Source of the DNA: Herminiimonas sp.
GTDB taxonomy: Bacteria > Pseudomonadota > Gammaproteobacteria > Burkholderiales > Burkholderiaceae
Assembly: GCF_030655415.1 (NCBI RefSeq)
Contig: NZ_JAURVN010000004.1
Location: forward strand, 248,001 to 312,000
DNA length: 64,000 bases
Reading direction: 5' to 3'
Part shown: positions 27,782 to 36,927 of the stretch, piece by piece
Layout of the letters: each line of letters starts with the position of its first letter
How positions within the stretch are numbered: position 1 is the first letter of the stretch
Notes under the pieces: generated by a model
Told to the model about the DNA's origin: nothing
The model's input: only the letters and a program-made list of their open reading frames with translations
Databases searched by the model: none
Program-made: the position numbers and the translations under genes

Positions 27782-28893
27782 TATCCAATCCAACGTCGAG
27801 ACGCATTGACAATTTTTTTCGCGTACTCAAATATGCCGTAGCTCGTTTTGTAGTCCAAAAATGTCTTCGTTGGAGCATTCATGATGCTCTCGAAACTCGC
27901 TTCTGTTAAACCCAGCTTCTTAATTGTGTATTCCTTGTCTTCTTGAAGCAGGTTTTCTGGATAAACCGGTTCTTCCATCAGCGTTAGCGCCTCTTCGCGC
28001 GTCATCTGTCCAGAACAAATCAGATTAGAGTAATGAGCTTTACGTTTATCAATATTGAATTTTCTCGGGAGAATGTAGGCTTGATAAAACCGGGTATAAA
28101 TAGACTCATAATGTTTCCCCCCGTAGTACACCCAGCCCAGCTTATTCTGCAGAACGTCCATTGCTTCTTTTTTATCGTATTCCACATAATTTAGTATCGC
28201 GACCATACGAATTCGTCGCAAGAATACATAGTAGAACAACTTAAAAAGAGAAAAATGTGGATAGGTGCTCAACTTGCTGTGCACAAACTGCTTGTGCACC
28301 GACTTGATATAACGCCAGTCAAAATAACCATAGCCCCATTTTTCTGGGAGGATCGCCTCGCTAACGACATTGGTACCCAAAATGACGTGCTTCAAACCAT
28401 GCTGTGCTGCAAGCTTGTAGAGCAAGGCAAAAATAGCATGATCAGTAGGGACCTCGCCATCCGGAGTACTAGCTTGAAGAAAAGACACCTGAAGTTGTTT
28501 GAACTCCTGCCAATCAATAACATGCGTGTACAGATCAATCCCAAGCGTCTCGAGTGTCTTTTCAATATTTGAGACTGCTAATTCAGAGTTCCACCCATTA
28601 TCGAGATGAATAGCTAGCGGACGCAGCCCTAAATTTTTTACTAAATAAGCGACATAAGTGCTGTCGACGCCACCGCTGACACCGATTACACAGTCATATT
28701 CTTTGCCAACTCCAATGCTTTTAATTTCATCGACTAAATTTTGTAATTTACTTTCCCTGTCCGCAATCGGAATAAGGCGCGTTCGTGCGACAACTTCGTA
28801 CCGGCGGCAATGATTACAAACCCCCTGATCGTCAAACTTAATATCTGGATCTGTGAAATCCATTATGCAGTTGCTGCAAATTGTCTTAGTCAT
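27781..28893 (-). CDS. wbpG: N-acetyl sugar amidotransferase (WbpG/WbuX family), set 2
   Basis: A 370-residue PP-loop enzyme of the family that forms acetamidino groups on sugars with ammonia from a HisH/HisF pair. The N-terminal zinc ribbon has CSNC and CNHC (residues 6-30), then the PP-loop GVSGGVDSTYVAYL and AIHLDNGWNS. ILGTNVVSEAILPEKWGYGYFDW is a family block. It is the second such enzyme in the window and much closer to the usual family length than the first. With wbpB/D/E upstream it may act on a 2,3-diacetamido-uronate, like WbpG in Pseudomonas aeruginosa. The substrate is inferred. Confidence 0.88.
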   Translation of the reverse strand: MTKTICSNCIMDFTDPDIKFDDQGVCNHCRRYEVVARTRLIPIADRESKLQNLVDEIKSIGVGKEYDCVIGVSGGVDSTYVAYLVKNLGLRPLAIHLDNGWNSELAVSNIEKTLETLGIDLYTHVIDWQEFKQLQVSFLQASTPDGEVPTDHAIFALLYKLAAQHGLKHVILGTNVVSEAILPEKWGYGYFDWRYIKSVHKQFVHSKLSTYPHFSLFKLFYYVFLRRIRMVAILNYVEYDKKEAMDVLQNKLGWVYYGGKHYESIYTRFYQAYILPRKFNIDKRKAHYSNLICSGQMTREEALTLMEEPVYPENLLQEDKEYTIKKLGLTEASFESIMNAPTKTFLDYKTSYGIFEYAKKIVNASRRWIG

Positions 28894-28901
28894 AAATCTA
28901 A

Positions 28902-30191
28902 TTAAAGCTTTGAAGGATAATGACTTTGAGTACTCTCATCGTAGGGCGATGCAGTATCCAACAAGCCAAGAAAAAGTAAAAACATGAATCCATATGGCGT
29001 AATAAAACTGCCATAGGTAAGCATTGCGATAAAAAACGTAAAGAATATGGCCCAAGCAGTATGCGACTTACTCCACACGACCTTGCCTAAAAGCCAAACA
29101 AAAAACATAACTATAAAAAACCAGATTGATCCCAATCTCGCAAGCCAAGATGTTAAGTACGACTCTGACCCCGTCGCTCGTTCGCCATTATAAAAATTAT
29201 TACTTACGAGTTCCGAAAAAACGAAAGTTCCCTGCCCAACTAAAGGACTATCTAGAAAAAGCCGCCAATGCTGCTGCCAAAGCCAACCGCGATATGCTGA
29301 TTGTATGAGATTTTGCTCAGTTAAATCCGCAGCATTCTCTCTAAATAGGTAGGAACCTACCCCCCCGTCAGCCAGCATCCTTACATATCCCAAAATTGGC
29401 GTGAGTAAAAGAGATGCCATCAAAATGGTGACGCCTAAAACAAACAAAACTAATCGCGCTCTAGGGGTCTTAAACAGCAAAAAATAGTAATTAAACAAGA
29501 AATAAAGCTGAATGAGCAAGAAAATTATCAGGGCAGATCTAACGCCGCTAAACAAAAGAAAATACAAGCCGCCAATCATCCATACATATTTTTCTACGCC
29601 CCGTCCCAATATTTGATTCATTACAATCACAACGAGCGCAAAAAATCCGCTTTCGGGGACAAACGGAAACAGAGATATTCTCCACTCAATTCCACGTCCG
29701 ATTCCATCTAGAAACTGCCCAGGTAAAAACCCGTAATCACTCCATCCCAGCATGTAAAAAAATATGCTGAAGAAGATAGATAAGGTGAAAAGTAAGTTTA
29801 GTTTTTGAAGCGTAATAGTAGGTCTGATTAATACAACAGCTGCCAATGTTGAAGCTAAAAGTCCTGCGCTTTGTAGTGTCGACCAGTCTGATCGTACAAA
29901 AGAGACGATTGTGCTAGCTGCAATAAAAACATAAAGAAAAATGACGCCAATGCTCATTTTTTTTATGCTATTCAAGTACATGGGAATACATGTAACGACA
30001 ATTAAAACGGCTGGAAAAATAGCCAAAATATAGGACACAGAAGATAACTTCGTATCTTCCAAAAAAATCCTAAAATATAAATACGACCATGAGTACAACA
30101 ATGCAAAATTAAAAACAGGAATACCAATTTTTAATGCATAGCGGCGCTGAAATTCTGACCTGTAGTCAGGATAGACACTACTGCTAATCAT
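28902..30191 (-). CDS. wzy: O-antigen polymerase candidate (Wzy)
   Basis: A 429-residue polytopic membrane protein with roughly ten to eleven hydrophobic segments and a large loop near residues 260-345 that ends in YRGWLWQQHWRLFLDSPLVG and GTFVFSEL, the layout of O-antigen polymerase/ligase proteins. Wzy proteins share topology and not sequence, and this is the only such protein next to a Wzx flippase, so the polymerase role is likely. The start is ATG 30191 with GGAAGG upstream, inside the 3' end of the HisF-like gene (8-base overlap). Clearly AT-rich. Confidence 0.78.
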   Translation of the reverse strand: MISSSVYPDYRSEFQRRYALKIGIPVFNFALLYSWSYLYFRIFLEDTKLSSVSYILAIFPAVLIVVTCIPMYLNSIKKMSIGVIFLYVFIAASTIVSFVRSDWSTLQSAGLLASTLAAVVLIRPTITLQKLNLLFTLSIFFSIFFYMLGWSDYGFLPGQFLDGIGRGIEWRISLFPFVPESGFFALVVIVMNQILGRGVEKYVWMIGGLYFLLFSGVRSALIIFLLIQLYFLFNYYFLLFKTPRARLVLFVLGVTILMASLLLTPILGYVRMLADGGVGSYLFRENAADLTEQNLIQSAYRGWLWQQHWRLFLDSPLVGQGTFVFSELVSNNFYNGERATGSESYLTSWLARLGSIWFFIVMFFVWLLGKVVWSKSHTAWAIFFTFFIAMLTYGSFITPYGFMFLLFLGLLDTASPYDESTQSHYPSKL

Positions 30192-30951
30192 CGACCTTCC
30201 GTACATTAATTAGTTGTTCCTGGGTGGGGAAGCTAATGAGAACTGCTTTGTGCACCCCCTTAAAAACAAACATGCTTCCCGCAGCAACTGCAGATGCTCT
30301 TGTGGAGCGAATTACTAATTCAAAATCATCAATTTTCCCAGCGCCGCCAATTGCAATCACAGGGATCCCTACCGAATCTGCTACCTGGGTAATCAATCCG
30401 ACGTCATAACCTTGTTGCGTTCCATCCAAGTCCACAACACTGAGTAAGATTTCACCCGCACCAGAACGCTCAAGTGATTTAGCAAAAGAAACTGGATCCA
30501 AACCGGTCTTTTTTGTAGCTCTCGCAGTTACAACTTCGTATCCTCCAAACAGCTTCTTCTTCACATCAATAGACGCGACTATCGCTTGCGATCCAAACTC
30601 TTTGGCTGCCTTGGAAATAAATTCAAAATCCAGAGCGAGCGTATTGATGACAACTTTTTCAACACCCATCGCCAAAATGCGCCGAATATCCTCCAAGTCA
30701 CGAATCCCACCACCATAGGCCAACGGCATGAAACATTCACTAGCAACACTTTCAATGGTGTCAAATGACGGTCCCCGTCCATTCACTGTCGCAGTAATGT
30801 CTAGCAACATCAACTCATCAACCGCCTTGTCATTGAATATCCTGATCGCGTTAATTGGATCGCCTACATATTTAGGATCTTTATATTTGATTGTCTTGAC
30901 CAAACCCTGGTCTTTCAACAACAAACATGGAATGACGCGAGTTCTCAACAT
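30184..30951 (-). CDS. hisF2: HisF-like ammonia channel protein, set 2
   Basis: A 255-residue HisF paralogue. Here the first cyclase aspartate (Asp11 of true HisF) is replaced by leucine (IPCLLLKDQG), while the second is kept (VASIDVKK) and the SVVDLDGTQQG loop remains Asp. This is the reverse of set 1, in which Asp11 is kept and Asp130 is Glu. Neither should be a working imidazole-glycerol-phosphate cyclase. AYGGGIRDLEDIRRIL and IPVIAIGGAGK phosphate loops are conserved. ATG 30951 begins one base after the HisH-like stop; a start at 31026 would lie inside that gene. Confidence 0.88.
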   Translation of the reverse strand: MLRTRVIPCLLLKDQGLVKTIKYKDPKYVGDPINAIRIFNDKAVDELMLLDITATVNGRGPSFDTIESVASECFMPLAYGGGIRDLEDIRRILAMGVEKVVINTLALDFEFISKAAKEFGSQAIVASIDVKKKLFGGYEVVTARATKKTGLDPVSFAKSLERSGAGEILLSVVDLDGTQQGYDVGLITQVADSVGIPVIAIGGAGKIDDFELVIRSTRASAVAAGSMFVFKGVHKAVLISFPTQEQLINVRKVDD

Positions 30952-30952
30952 A

Positions 30953-31567
30953 TCAGCAAAACTCCGCAAAGTTACGTAAAAGTCGCATTCCAAATTTGTG
31001 GCTTTTTTCAGGATGGAATTGCACACCCATTACGTTCCCTACCTCAAATCCAGCATCAAATTCATGGCCGTATTTTGCGCGCATCAAGACATCATGATTA
31101 TTTTCGCATTTGACGTAATAGGAATGAACAAAATAAAAGCGCTCTTCGATCTCCGCCGCGTTTATTAAATTAGACGATTTTGGGAACGTCACAATGTTCC
31201 AGCCCATATGTGGAACTTTGAGGTGCGAGTTCTCCGGAAAGCTAAAACGAATAGTTTTTGCATCAACCCAACCCAAACCCGGAAGATGACCTTCCTCACT
31301 AGAATGAGTCATCAACTGCATCCCAAGACAAATTCCTAAAACAGGTATTTTGTTTAATAAAACCTGCTCATTCAAGGCGGGAATAAGACCCGAATCATTT
31401 AATCGCGCCATGCCCGCATCAAATGCGCCTACACCAGGCAAGATTAGTTTCGAGGCACTCATTATTTTGTCTGGGCTCGATGTGATTTCACATTGAAATC
31501 CCACCTTTTTCAGCATGTTCTTTATGGAGCCGAGATTTCCCATACCGTAGTCAACAATAGTAATCAT
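30953..31567 (-). CDS. hisH2: HisH-like glutaminase, amidino-sugar set 2
   Basis: A 204-residue class I glutamine amidotransferase like HisH. Catalytic Cys in GICLGMQLMTHSSEE and His/Glu in GVQFHPEKSHKFG are present; VDYGMGNLGSIKNML opens the protein. It is followed by the HisF-like gene, with the amidotransferase two genes further on, the composition of WbpG-HisH2-HisF2 sets in Pseudomonas aeruginosa O-antigen loci. It supplies ammonia for the acetamidino reaction. Its start is six bases after the end of the upstream glycosyltransferase-like gene. Confidence 0.89.
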   Translation of the reverse strand: MITIVDYGMGNLGSIKNMLKKVGFQCEITSSPDKIMSASKLILPGVGAFDAGMARLNDSGLIPALNEQVLLNKIPVLGICLGMQLMTHSSEEGHLPGLGWVDAKTIRFSFPENSHLKVPHMGWNIVTFPKSSNLINAAEIEERFYFVHSYYVKCENNHDVLMRAKYGHEFDAGFEVGNVMGVQFHPEKSHKFGMRLLRNFAEFC

Positions 31568-31573
31568 AATTTT

Positions 31574-33031
31574 TCAGTTCGCATGTATTCCAAGTCCTGC
31601 AAGAAAGCCGTCATAATTTTTACGCCAATCCGGCTGCCATATATCACTCTCTTGCACCGCTTTTATATATTTTTGTGCGCGACCACTAAGTTGACTTACC
31701 AAATCATTCGAATCGCTAAACGTGCTAAATGGATGTTGCGGATAACAAAACCGTGCTTTAGCCGTATCCCAAATGAAAATATTGCCTACTAAACCAACAG
31801 CTTCAAACAGGCCAGTTGAAAGCTCACTCACAACGGCATGCGCACTGAAGAAGCTTTGATAAATATCCGAATTTAGGTCTATCCTTATTTTATCAATTCT
31901 CCCTTCAGGAAACCGTTCCAAGACAGCGTTTTTCTCTATAGGATGCGGTCGAAAAACTACTTGGAATCTTTCATCTACAGTATCGGCGAGTTGTTGTGCC
32001 AAACGAATATATAGATCCGTTTCAATACCGTCCCCTAAAATCAGAATGTCGATACGCTCTTGTTGCTGATAATCGCAATATTCTTCTAATCGTGCAGTTC
32101 TGTGTGGATTTCCGATATCAACCTTTTTGATCGGAGCATTAATCTGCCCCCCCCACCAACGTCCGTAACTCAAAAAATAGTCAGGGAGAGTTTTTCGATA
32201 TTCATCATCCTTACAGATAAGATCGGCGAAATTATAGGCGTCGTGTCCAGCAGATACCGAACCGTGCTGATACTCGGCAGTATGTATGCCCAAGTCGCGG
32301 GCAGCACGAATCAATACAGAAGAAGGCCCATAACATGCCTCCTCTTTGATCAATATTTTGGGGTGTACCTGTGTAAGCAGACGTTGATAATGAGCGTAAA
32401 GCCATGGAATCGCAGCTGATTTCCGCGCCAATGAAGTGACAAGCCAGTCGAAACGTTTTGCACCCAATTCCCAACCGAGCAATTGACGTGCGTTGTCCTG
32501 AATTATGGAAACCAGATGATGTGCCTGCTCACGATGCTTGCGGCCACTAGAAATTTTTCCAGCAAAAGCAGCAAATGCCTGAGTCGGTGCATGTAAAAGT
32601 ATGTTTTGATTATGACGCGGAAATGGCCATTGCCATTTAAAGAAATCTTCAACTAACAAGGTTTGATTTGAGTGAGCGAGTGCAAAATGATCACCTAAAC
32701 GATTAAACCAAAGACCATCCTTTAATTGGTTTCCCAAGCCATGGGACATCAATAAAATATCAGCTTTTTTACTGTCTTTGCCAAAACGGATGTTATGAAG
32801 TAATGCTTTGCTTAAAGAAGTGGCCGCGTTGAACTTCGATCCGATTGCGCCATACCCATTTAATGGTGTCCCGTACAGCATATCGGACATAATCATACGA
32901 ATAAAAGGCACACGTATCATGGTCCATAGAGGAATGCCCGTTTGCGTGCAGCGCACGTCAAGAATTCTTTGATCGTTTTCGACTTGCAGAATGTCTTTTA
33001 AACTCAAAAATTTTTCTGATTTTTTATTCAT
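31574..33031 (-). CDS. Putative GT-B glycosyltransferase, nonulosonate transferase candidate
   Basis: A 485-residue soluble protein without a familiar family signature over most of its length. The C-terminal half carries ILILGDGIETDLYIRLAQQL, FQVVFRPHPIEKN and VVSELSTGLFEAVGL. An acidic-Gly motif, an HP motif and a Ser/Thr motif in this order occur in bacterial sialyltransferase families and in related CDP-glycerol-type transferases, so it could transfer the CMP-activated nonulosonic acid. This is inference only. No signal peptide. The start is ATG 33031, overlapping the flippase stop (ATGA); an earlier start at 33055 lies inside the flippase gene. Confidence 0.6.
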   Translation of the reverse strand: MNKKSEKFLSLKDILQVENDQRILDVRCTQTGIPLWTMIRVPFIRMIMSDMLYGTPLNGYGAIGSKFNAATSLSKALLHNIRFGKDSKKADILLMSHGLGNQLKDGLWFNRLGDHFALAHSNQTLLVEDFFKWQWPFPRHNQNILLHAPTQAFAAFAGKISSGRKHREQAHHLVSIIQDNARQLLGWELGAKRFDWLVTSLARKSAAIPWLYAHYQRLLTQVHPKILIKEEACYGPSSVLIRAARDLGIHTAEYQHGSVSAGHDAYNFADLICKDDEYRKTLPDYFLSYGRWWGGQINAPIKKVDIGNPHRTARLEEYCDYQQQERIDILILGDGIETDLYIRLAQQLADTVDERFQVVFRPHPIEKNAVLERFPEGRIDKIRIDLNSDIYQSFFSAHAVVSELSTGLFEAVGLVGNIFIWDTAKARFCYPQHPFSTFSDSNDLVSQLSGRAQKYIKAVQESDIWQPDWRKNYDGFLAGLGIHAN

Positions 33032-34290
33032 GCCGGCTTGACCGCCAAACGCCACGGCATTGGCCTAGCTTTCTGCGCAAGCCACCATGCGCCCAAAAAG
33101 GTAAGCGCTTGCGAAAGCATAAAGCCCTGAGCTGCTCCGATCAGACCATTTTTTTGAAGCAGATAATAGGTAATTGCAATATTAAATAGGCCGCTGACGA
33201 GCGTAACAACTGCCAACATCGGAGTTTTGCCTGCATAAAATATATAGTTTGTCACCATATAGTACATCCCGCCAAAAGCAAATCCCATCGCGATATAGAT
33301 CACGATACTTGCAGCAGATTGATATTGATCGCCTATAAATATACTCAGCAAGAACGGCGCTGATAGACCAAGCGACAATGCGATGCCGCACACAATCAAG
33401 AAATAAAGATAAGTGTATTTCACGATCACCTGATCACGAACCGCATCATCTTGTCTCAATGACTCAATTAACCAGGGAGAAAACGCACGATTAAAGGAAT
33501 CGGTAAGTAAGCCAAGCGCCATACCTATTTGCATGGCGACCATGTAGATACCGGTCGCAGCGACGTCAAGCACGTTACTGATCAAGAATCGATCTACCAT
33601 GACTATCAACATGCCACCAATCACATGCGGTATGAGTGGCACGCCAAACGCCAACGCATCCTTTGCGTAACCGCGATCAGGCATTGCCAGCAATTGCATT
33701 GCATTCAATCGGTATAAAGCAAACGCCATAAACCCAATGGTAGCCAGTGCAATACCACCAACGCGCCCCTCCCAAGCCATTCCCAAACCAAGTATGAAAA
33801 TCAGGGAGCTAGTGGCATCACATGCCGTTTGCCCAATGCGGAAAAAGCCAAATTGCCATGGTTTGCGACTCGACTGCCAAATTACCAACTGAATCTGAAT
33901 AACGAATTGCGCTCCAGAAACCAGTACGGCAATTAACAGCCATGTTCCGGGAATTTTCGTAAATCGTTCCAATACAGGCATTCCGAGCAAAACGGCAGCA
34001 AAAACAACCATCGTACTAATGAGAAGGATGACTAAACACGTACCGATATAACGTCGAAGCTCAAACCTATCTTGCTCAAAATAGCGAATACCAATCGCAC
34101 CATGCACGCTCAAGCCCGTGAAAGCTCCAAAGACAGTCACGACTACCGAAAACATGGCAACAATTCCGTACTGCTCAGGCGTCAAAACTCGCGTGAGTAT
34201 CGGCAAGAGAAAAAAGGGAATGGCAGCACTTAAAGCATTGGTAAGGGTATAAATCAATGCGGGGCCAACAAAATTTCCCCGAATGATCAT
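33028..34290 (-). CDS. wzx: Polysaccharide flippase (Wzx)
   Basis: A 420-residue MATE-like/PST polytopic membrane protein with about twelve hydrophobic segments. It should flip undecaprenyl-pyrophosphate-linked repeat units to the periplasm. The N-terminus LTNALSAAIPFFLLPILTRV and the following LTPEQYGIVAMFSVV are the usual Wzx opening. It lies between wbpE (4-base overlap) and the putative transferase (4-base overlap). Confidence 0.9.
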   Translation of the reverse strand: MIIRGNFVGPALIYTLTNALSAAIPFFLLPILTRVLTPEQYGIVAMFSVVVTVFGAFTGLSVHGAIGIRYFEQDRFELRRYIGTCLVILLISTMVVFAAVLLGMPVLERFTKIPGTWLLIAVLVSGAQFVIQIQLVIWQSSRKPWQFGFFRIGQTACDATSSLIFILGLGMAWEGRVGGIALATIGFMAFALYRLNAMQLLAMPDRGYAKDALAFGVPLIPHVIGGMLIVMVDRFLISNVLDVAATGIYMVAMQIGMALGLLTDSFNRAFSPWLIESLRQDDAVRDQVIVKYTYLYFLIVCGIALSLGLSAPFLLSIFIGDQYQSAASIVIYIAMGFAFGGMYYMVTNYIFYAGKTPMLAVVTLVSGLFNIAITYYLLQKNGLIGAAQGFMLSQALTFLGAWWLAQKARPMPWRLAVKPA

Positions 34291-35387
34291 TGGGCAAAAA
34301 ATTCCCGAACCGCCAACGTCACCTGCTCAGCATCTTCCAGAGTCAAGTGTTCTCCTATAGGCAAGCTCAGCAAGGTGGAGTCTGTTTGGTTATAAAAGGC
34401 ATTGGCGTCAGGCTCGCCTAAATACTTATATGCATTAAGTTTTGGCAACGCAATCGGATAGTGCACACCAGTTTCTATTCCGCGCGCATTCAGAAAAGCC
34501 TTCATTTGATCCCTGCGTGTTGTCCGCAGGACAAACAGATGATAAACCTGACGAGCCCAAGACTTGCGCTCTGGCAAAATCAAATCGATATTGTCAGGCA
34601 AATTTTGCAGATAGTAATCAGCGATCTCAATGCGTCGCTTCGTCCAATGATCGATGTGCGTCAATTTGACACCAAGAATCGCCGCTTGCATGCCGTCCAA
34701 ACGTGAGTTACGGCCTTCAAATTGGTGATCATATTTAGCAATGCGGCCATGATTAGCGATCATGCGAACACGTATAGCAAGTGCATCATCCTGGGTAGTA
34801 ACGGCACCAGCATCCCCGTAGGCGCCCAGATTTTTTCCTGGATAAAAACTAAAAGCCGCCAGATGCCCGATTCCGCCCACACGACGACCTTTATACTCGG
34901 CACCATGCGCCTGCGCGCAATCTTCTATCAAGGTTAGACCAAACTCTTCGCATAAGGACAACAGGCCGTCCATCTCACACGGATGTCCATAAATGTGTAC
35001 TGCAATAATTGCTTTTGTTCGCGCGGTAATTTTGGCTCGAACAGTGTCTGCCGAAATTGTATAGCTTCCATGATCGACATCAGCGAAAACTACTGTATGG
35101 CCACATCGTGTTACCGCTTCACTACTGGCGATAAAACTATTGCCGGGTACGATAATTTCCGAACCTGATGGAAGGTTAGCCGCTTCAATAGCAATTTCCA
35201 AAGCATCCGTGCCGTTCGCAACCCCAACGCAATGCTTCACTTGAGCATACTCGGCGAATTTACGCTCAAAATCCGTAAGGTGCTTACCCCCAATAAAAGC
35301 GGACTCTCGTATAACGCTTGCAATCGCAGCATCAATTTCCGGCTTGATGGTCTCGTATTGAGCGGCCAAATCAAGAAACTTGATCAT
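34287..35387 (-). CDS. wbpE: PLP aminotransferase for a 3-keto sugar (WbpE type)
   Basis: A 366-residue DegT/DnrJ/EryC1 aminotransferase. The PLP lysine is in FSFYPGKNLGAYGDAGAV; EDCAQAHGAEYKG and NGTDALEIAIEA are cofactor-site blocks. WbpE converts UDP-2-acetamido-3-keto-glucuronate to the 3-amino sugar with glutamate; the adjacent WbpB-like oxidoreductase and WbpD-like acetyltransferase support this. FdtB/QdtB-type enzymes are a close alternative, but they would act on dTDP sugars. It overlaps wbpD and wzx by ATGA. Confidence 0.84.
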   Translation of the reverse strand: MIKFLDLAAQYETIKPEIDAAIASVIRESAFIGGKHLTDFERKFAEYAQVKHCVGVANGTDALEIAIEAANLPSGSEIIVPGNSFIASSEAVTRCGHTVVFADVDHGSYTISADTVRAKITARTKAIIAVHIYGHPCEMDGLLSLCEEFGLTLIEDCAQAHGAEYKGRRVGGIGHLAAFSFYPGKNLGAYGDAGAVTTQDDALAIRVRMIANHGRIAKYDHQFEGRNSRLDGMQAAILGVKLTHIDHWTKRRIEIADYYLQNLPDNIDLILPERKSWARQVYHLFVLRTTRRDQMKAFLNARGIETGVHYPIALPKLNAYKYLGEPDANAFYNQTDSTLLSLPIGEHLTLEDAEQVTLAVREFFAQ

Positions 35388-35851
35388 TCTATATCCCTGA
35401 TTTTTCTAACGGGATTACCGACATACACCCCCGGCTCCGTAATATTTTTAACAACCACAGCACCTGCACCAATTACCACATCATCGCAAATCGAAACTGG
35501 CAATATAGAAGCATTGCTCCCTATGGAGACTCGGTTTCCTACGCTTGTCGACTGCCAAAGCGATTTATTCCCGTTTGCCGGGCCACCCGTTGCAAACGTA
35601 TCATTAATAAACATGACCCCATGGCCTATGAAACAATCATCGCCAATCGTGACTAACTCACATATAAAGGCATGCGATTGGACTTTTGTACGCGCACCCA
35701 CTGATGCCGTTTTCTGAATTTCGACAAAAGGTCCGATGAACACACCATTGCCCAATTTACAGCCGTAAAGATTCACGGGCTGTACAACGGTTACATTATC
35801 GCCAAACTGCACATTTACGATGCTGGCATGTTTGACTATCGGATCAGACAT
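35384..35851 (-). CDS. wbpD: Hexapeptide acetyltransferase (WbpD type)
   Basis: A 155-residue trimeric left-handed beta-helix acetyltransferase. Repeats run over most of the protein (IVNVQFGDNVTVVQPVNLYG, GNGVFIGPFVEIQK, GDDCFIGHGVMFIND, GNRVSIGSNASILPV, GAGAVVVKNI); GHGV probably holds the active-site His. WbpD acetylates the 3-amino group of UDP-2-acetamido-3-amino-glucuronate. The start shares bases with the wbpB stop (TGATG), and the end overlaps wbpE. Confidence 0.87.
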   Translation of the reverse strand: MSDPIVKHASIVNVQFGDNVTVVQPVNLYGCKLGNGVFIGPFVEIQKTASVGARTKVQSHAFICELVTIGDDCFIGHGVMFINDTFATGGPANGNKSLWQSTSVGNRVSIGSNASILPVSICDDVVIGAGAVVVKNITEPGVYVGNPVRKIRDIE

Positions 35852-36909
35852 CAGCGCACACCGAGCTTGGAATGTTTTGCACGATATCGCAACGCAACTT
35901 CGCGACCAGTTTCGACAGACTCGTAAATTGCATTGATCAGCTCTAAACTCTTGCGTCCTTCGAGCCCATCAACCATATGTTTTTTGTCATTCGTCAAGCA
36001 ATCAACAACATGCTCATAGTAAGCGTGGTGCCCAAAACCATATACATTTGGCGGATTGACTGAATACGTCTCCATGACATCTTCATCGCCTGGAATAGGC
36101 TCAACAAAATTCCAGGTCTTCATTTTATTAACTGCAAATCCTGCGACCTCTACTGTGCCGCCCGCGCCCAAAATGGAGAGAGAACCTTCCAGATCAGAAG
36201 GGCGAACAGCAGTAGTTGCCTCAATAACTCCGAGCGCACCATTCTTGAAACGTAAAATGACGACTGCCGTATCTTCTGCTTCAATATCGACTAAAGCCGT
36301 ATTGCTCATGGCACATACACTATCGACTTCCCCCATCATCCACTCGAGCAAATCGACATGATGGCTAGCCTGATTCGTTAAAACCCCACCATCCAAAGCC
36401 CACGTACCACGCCAGGAATCTTGATCATAGTAAGCTTGAGGTCTACACCATCTCACACGAACCGTCCCCATAACCAACTTCCCAAACCGCTTTTGCTCAA
36501 GTGCTTCCCGCAACTTGACTATCGGGACATTAAAACGGTTTTGCTTTACAACAAACAGCTTGACTCCAGCTTGATCACAAGCAGCAATCATTGCGTCTGC
36601 ATCGCTTAATGCCAAAGCCATAGGCTTCTCTACAACGATATGCTTACCATAGGGTGCGAGTGCCATGACATGCTCCGCATGAAGGCCACTTTCAGTCAAA
36701 ACAACGATCACATCAATATCTGCTGAACGCATCATTTCATGCATATCCGCAAAATGTGGAACCGAGAACTCTTGCCCAATTCGTTGAGCCTTATCTGCGA
36801 TTACATCGCAGACCGCAACAAGTCGTGCTCCCGCAATTTGTCCATGACCTAAAAGTTCAGAATGTCTTTTAGCAATTCGACCGCAACCCACTAACGCAAA
36901 ATTCAACAT
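35851..36909 (-). CDS. wbpB: Gfo/Idh/MocA sugar dehydrogenase (WbpB type)
   Basis: A 352-residue NAD-dependent oxidoreductase. The N-terminal Rossmann domain has FALVGCGRIAKRHSELLG, and the catalytic lysine lies in HIVVEKPMALALSD. The C-terminal alpha/beta domain includes WRGTWALDGGVLTNQASHHVDLLEWMMG in part. WbpB oxidises the 3-hydroxyl of UDP-GlcNAc-uronate and works with WbpE. If the uronate is not made here, GnnA-like oxidation of UDP-GlcNAc is the alternative. It follows ugd by 18 bases. Confidence 0.85.
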   Translation of the reverse strand: MLNFALVGCGRIAKRHSELLGHGQIAGARLVAVCDVIADKAQRIGQEFSVPHFADMHEMMRSADIDVIVVLTESGLHAEHVMALAPYGKHIVVEKPMALALSDADAMIAACDQAGVKLFVVKQNRFNVPIVKLREALEQKRFGKLVMGTVRVRWCRPQAYYDQDSWRGTWALDGGVLTNQASHHVDLLEWMMGEVDSVCAMSNTALVDIEAEDTAVVILRFKNGALGVIEATTAVRPSDLEGSLSILGAGGTVEVAGFAVNKMKTWNFVEPIPGDEDVMETYSVNPPNVYGFGHHAYYEHVVDCLTNDKKHMVDGLEGRKSLELINAIYESVETGREVALRYRAKHSKLGVR

Positions 36910-36927
36910 ATTCTTACCATTTAAAAA

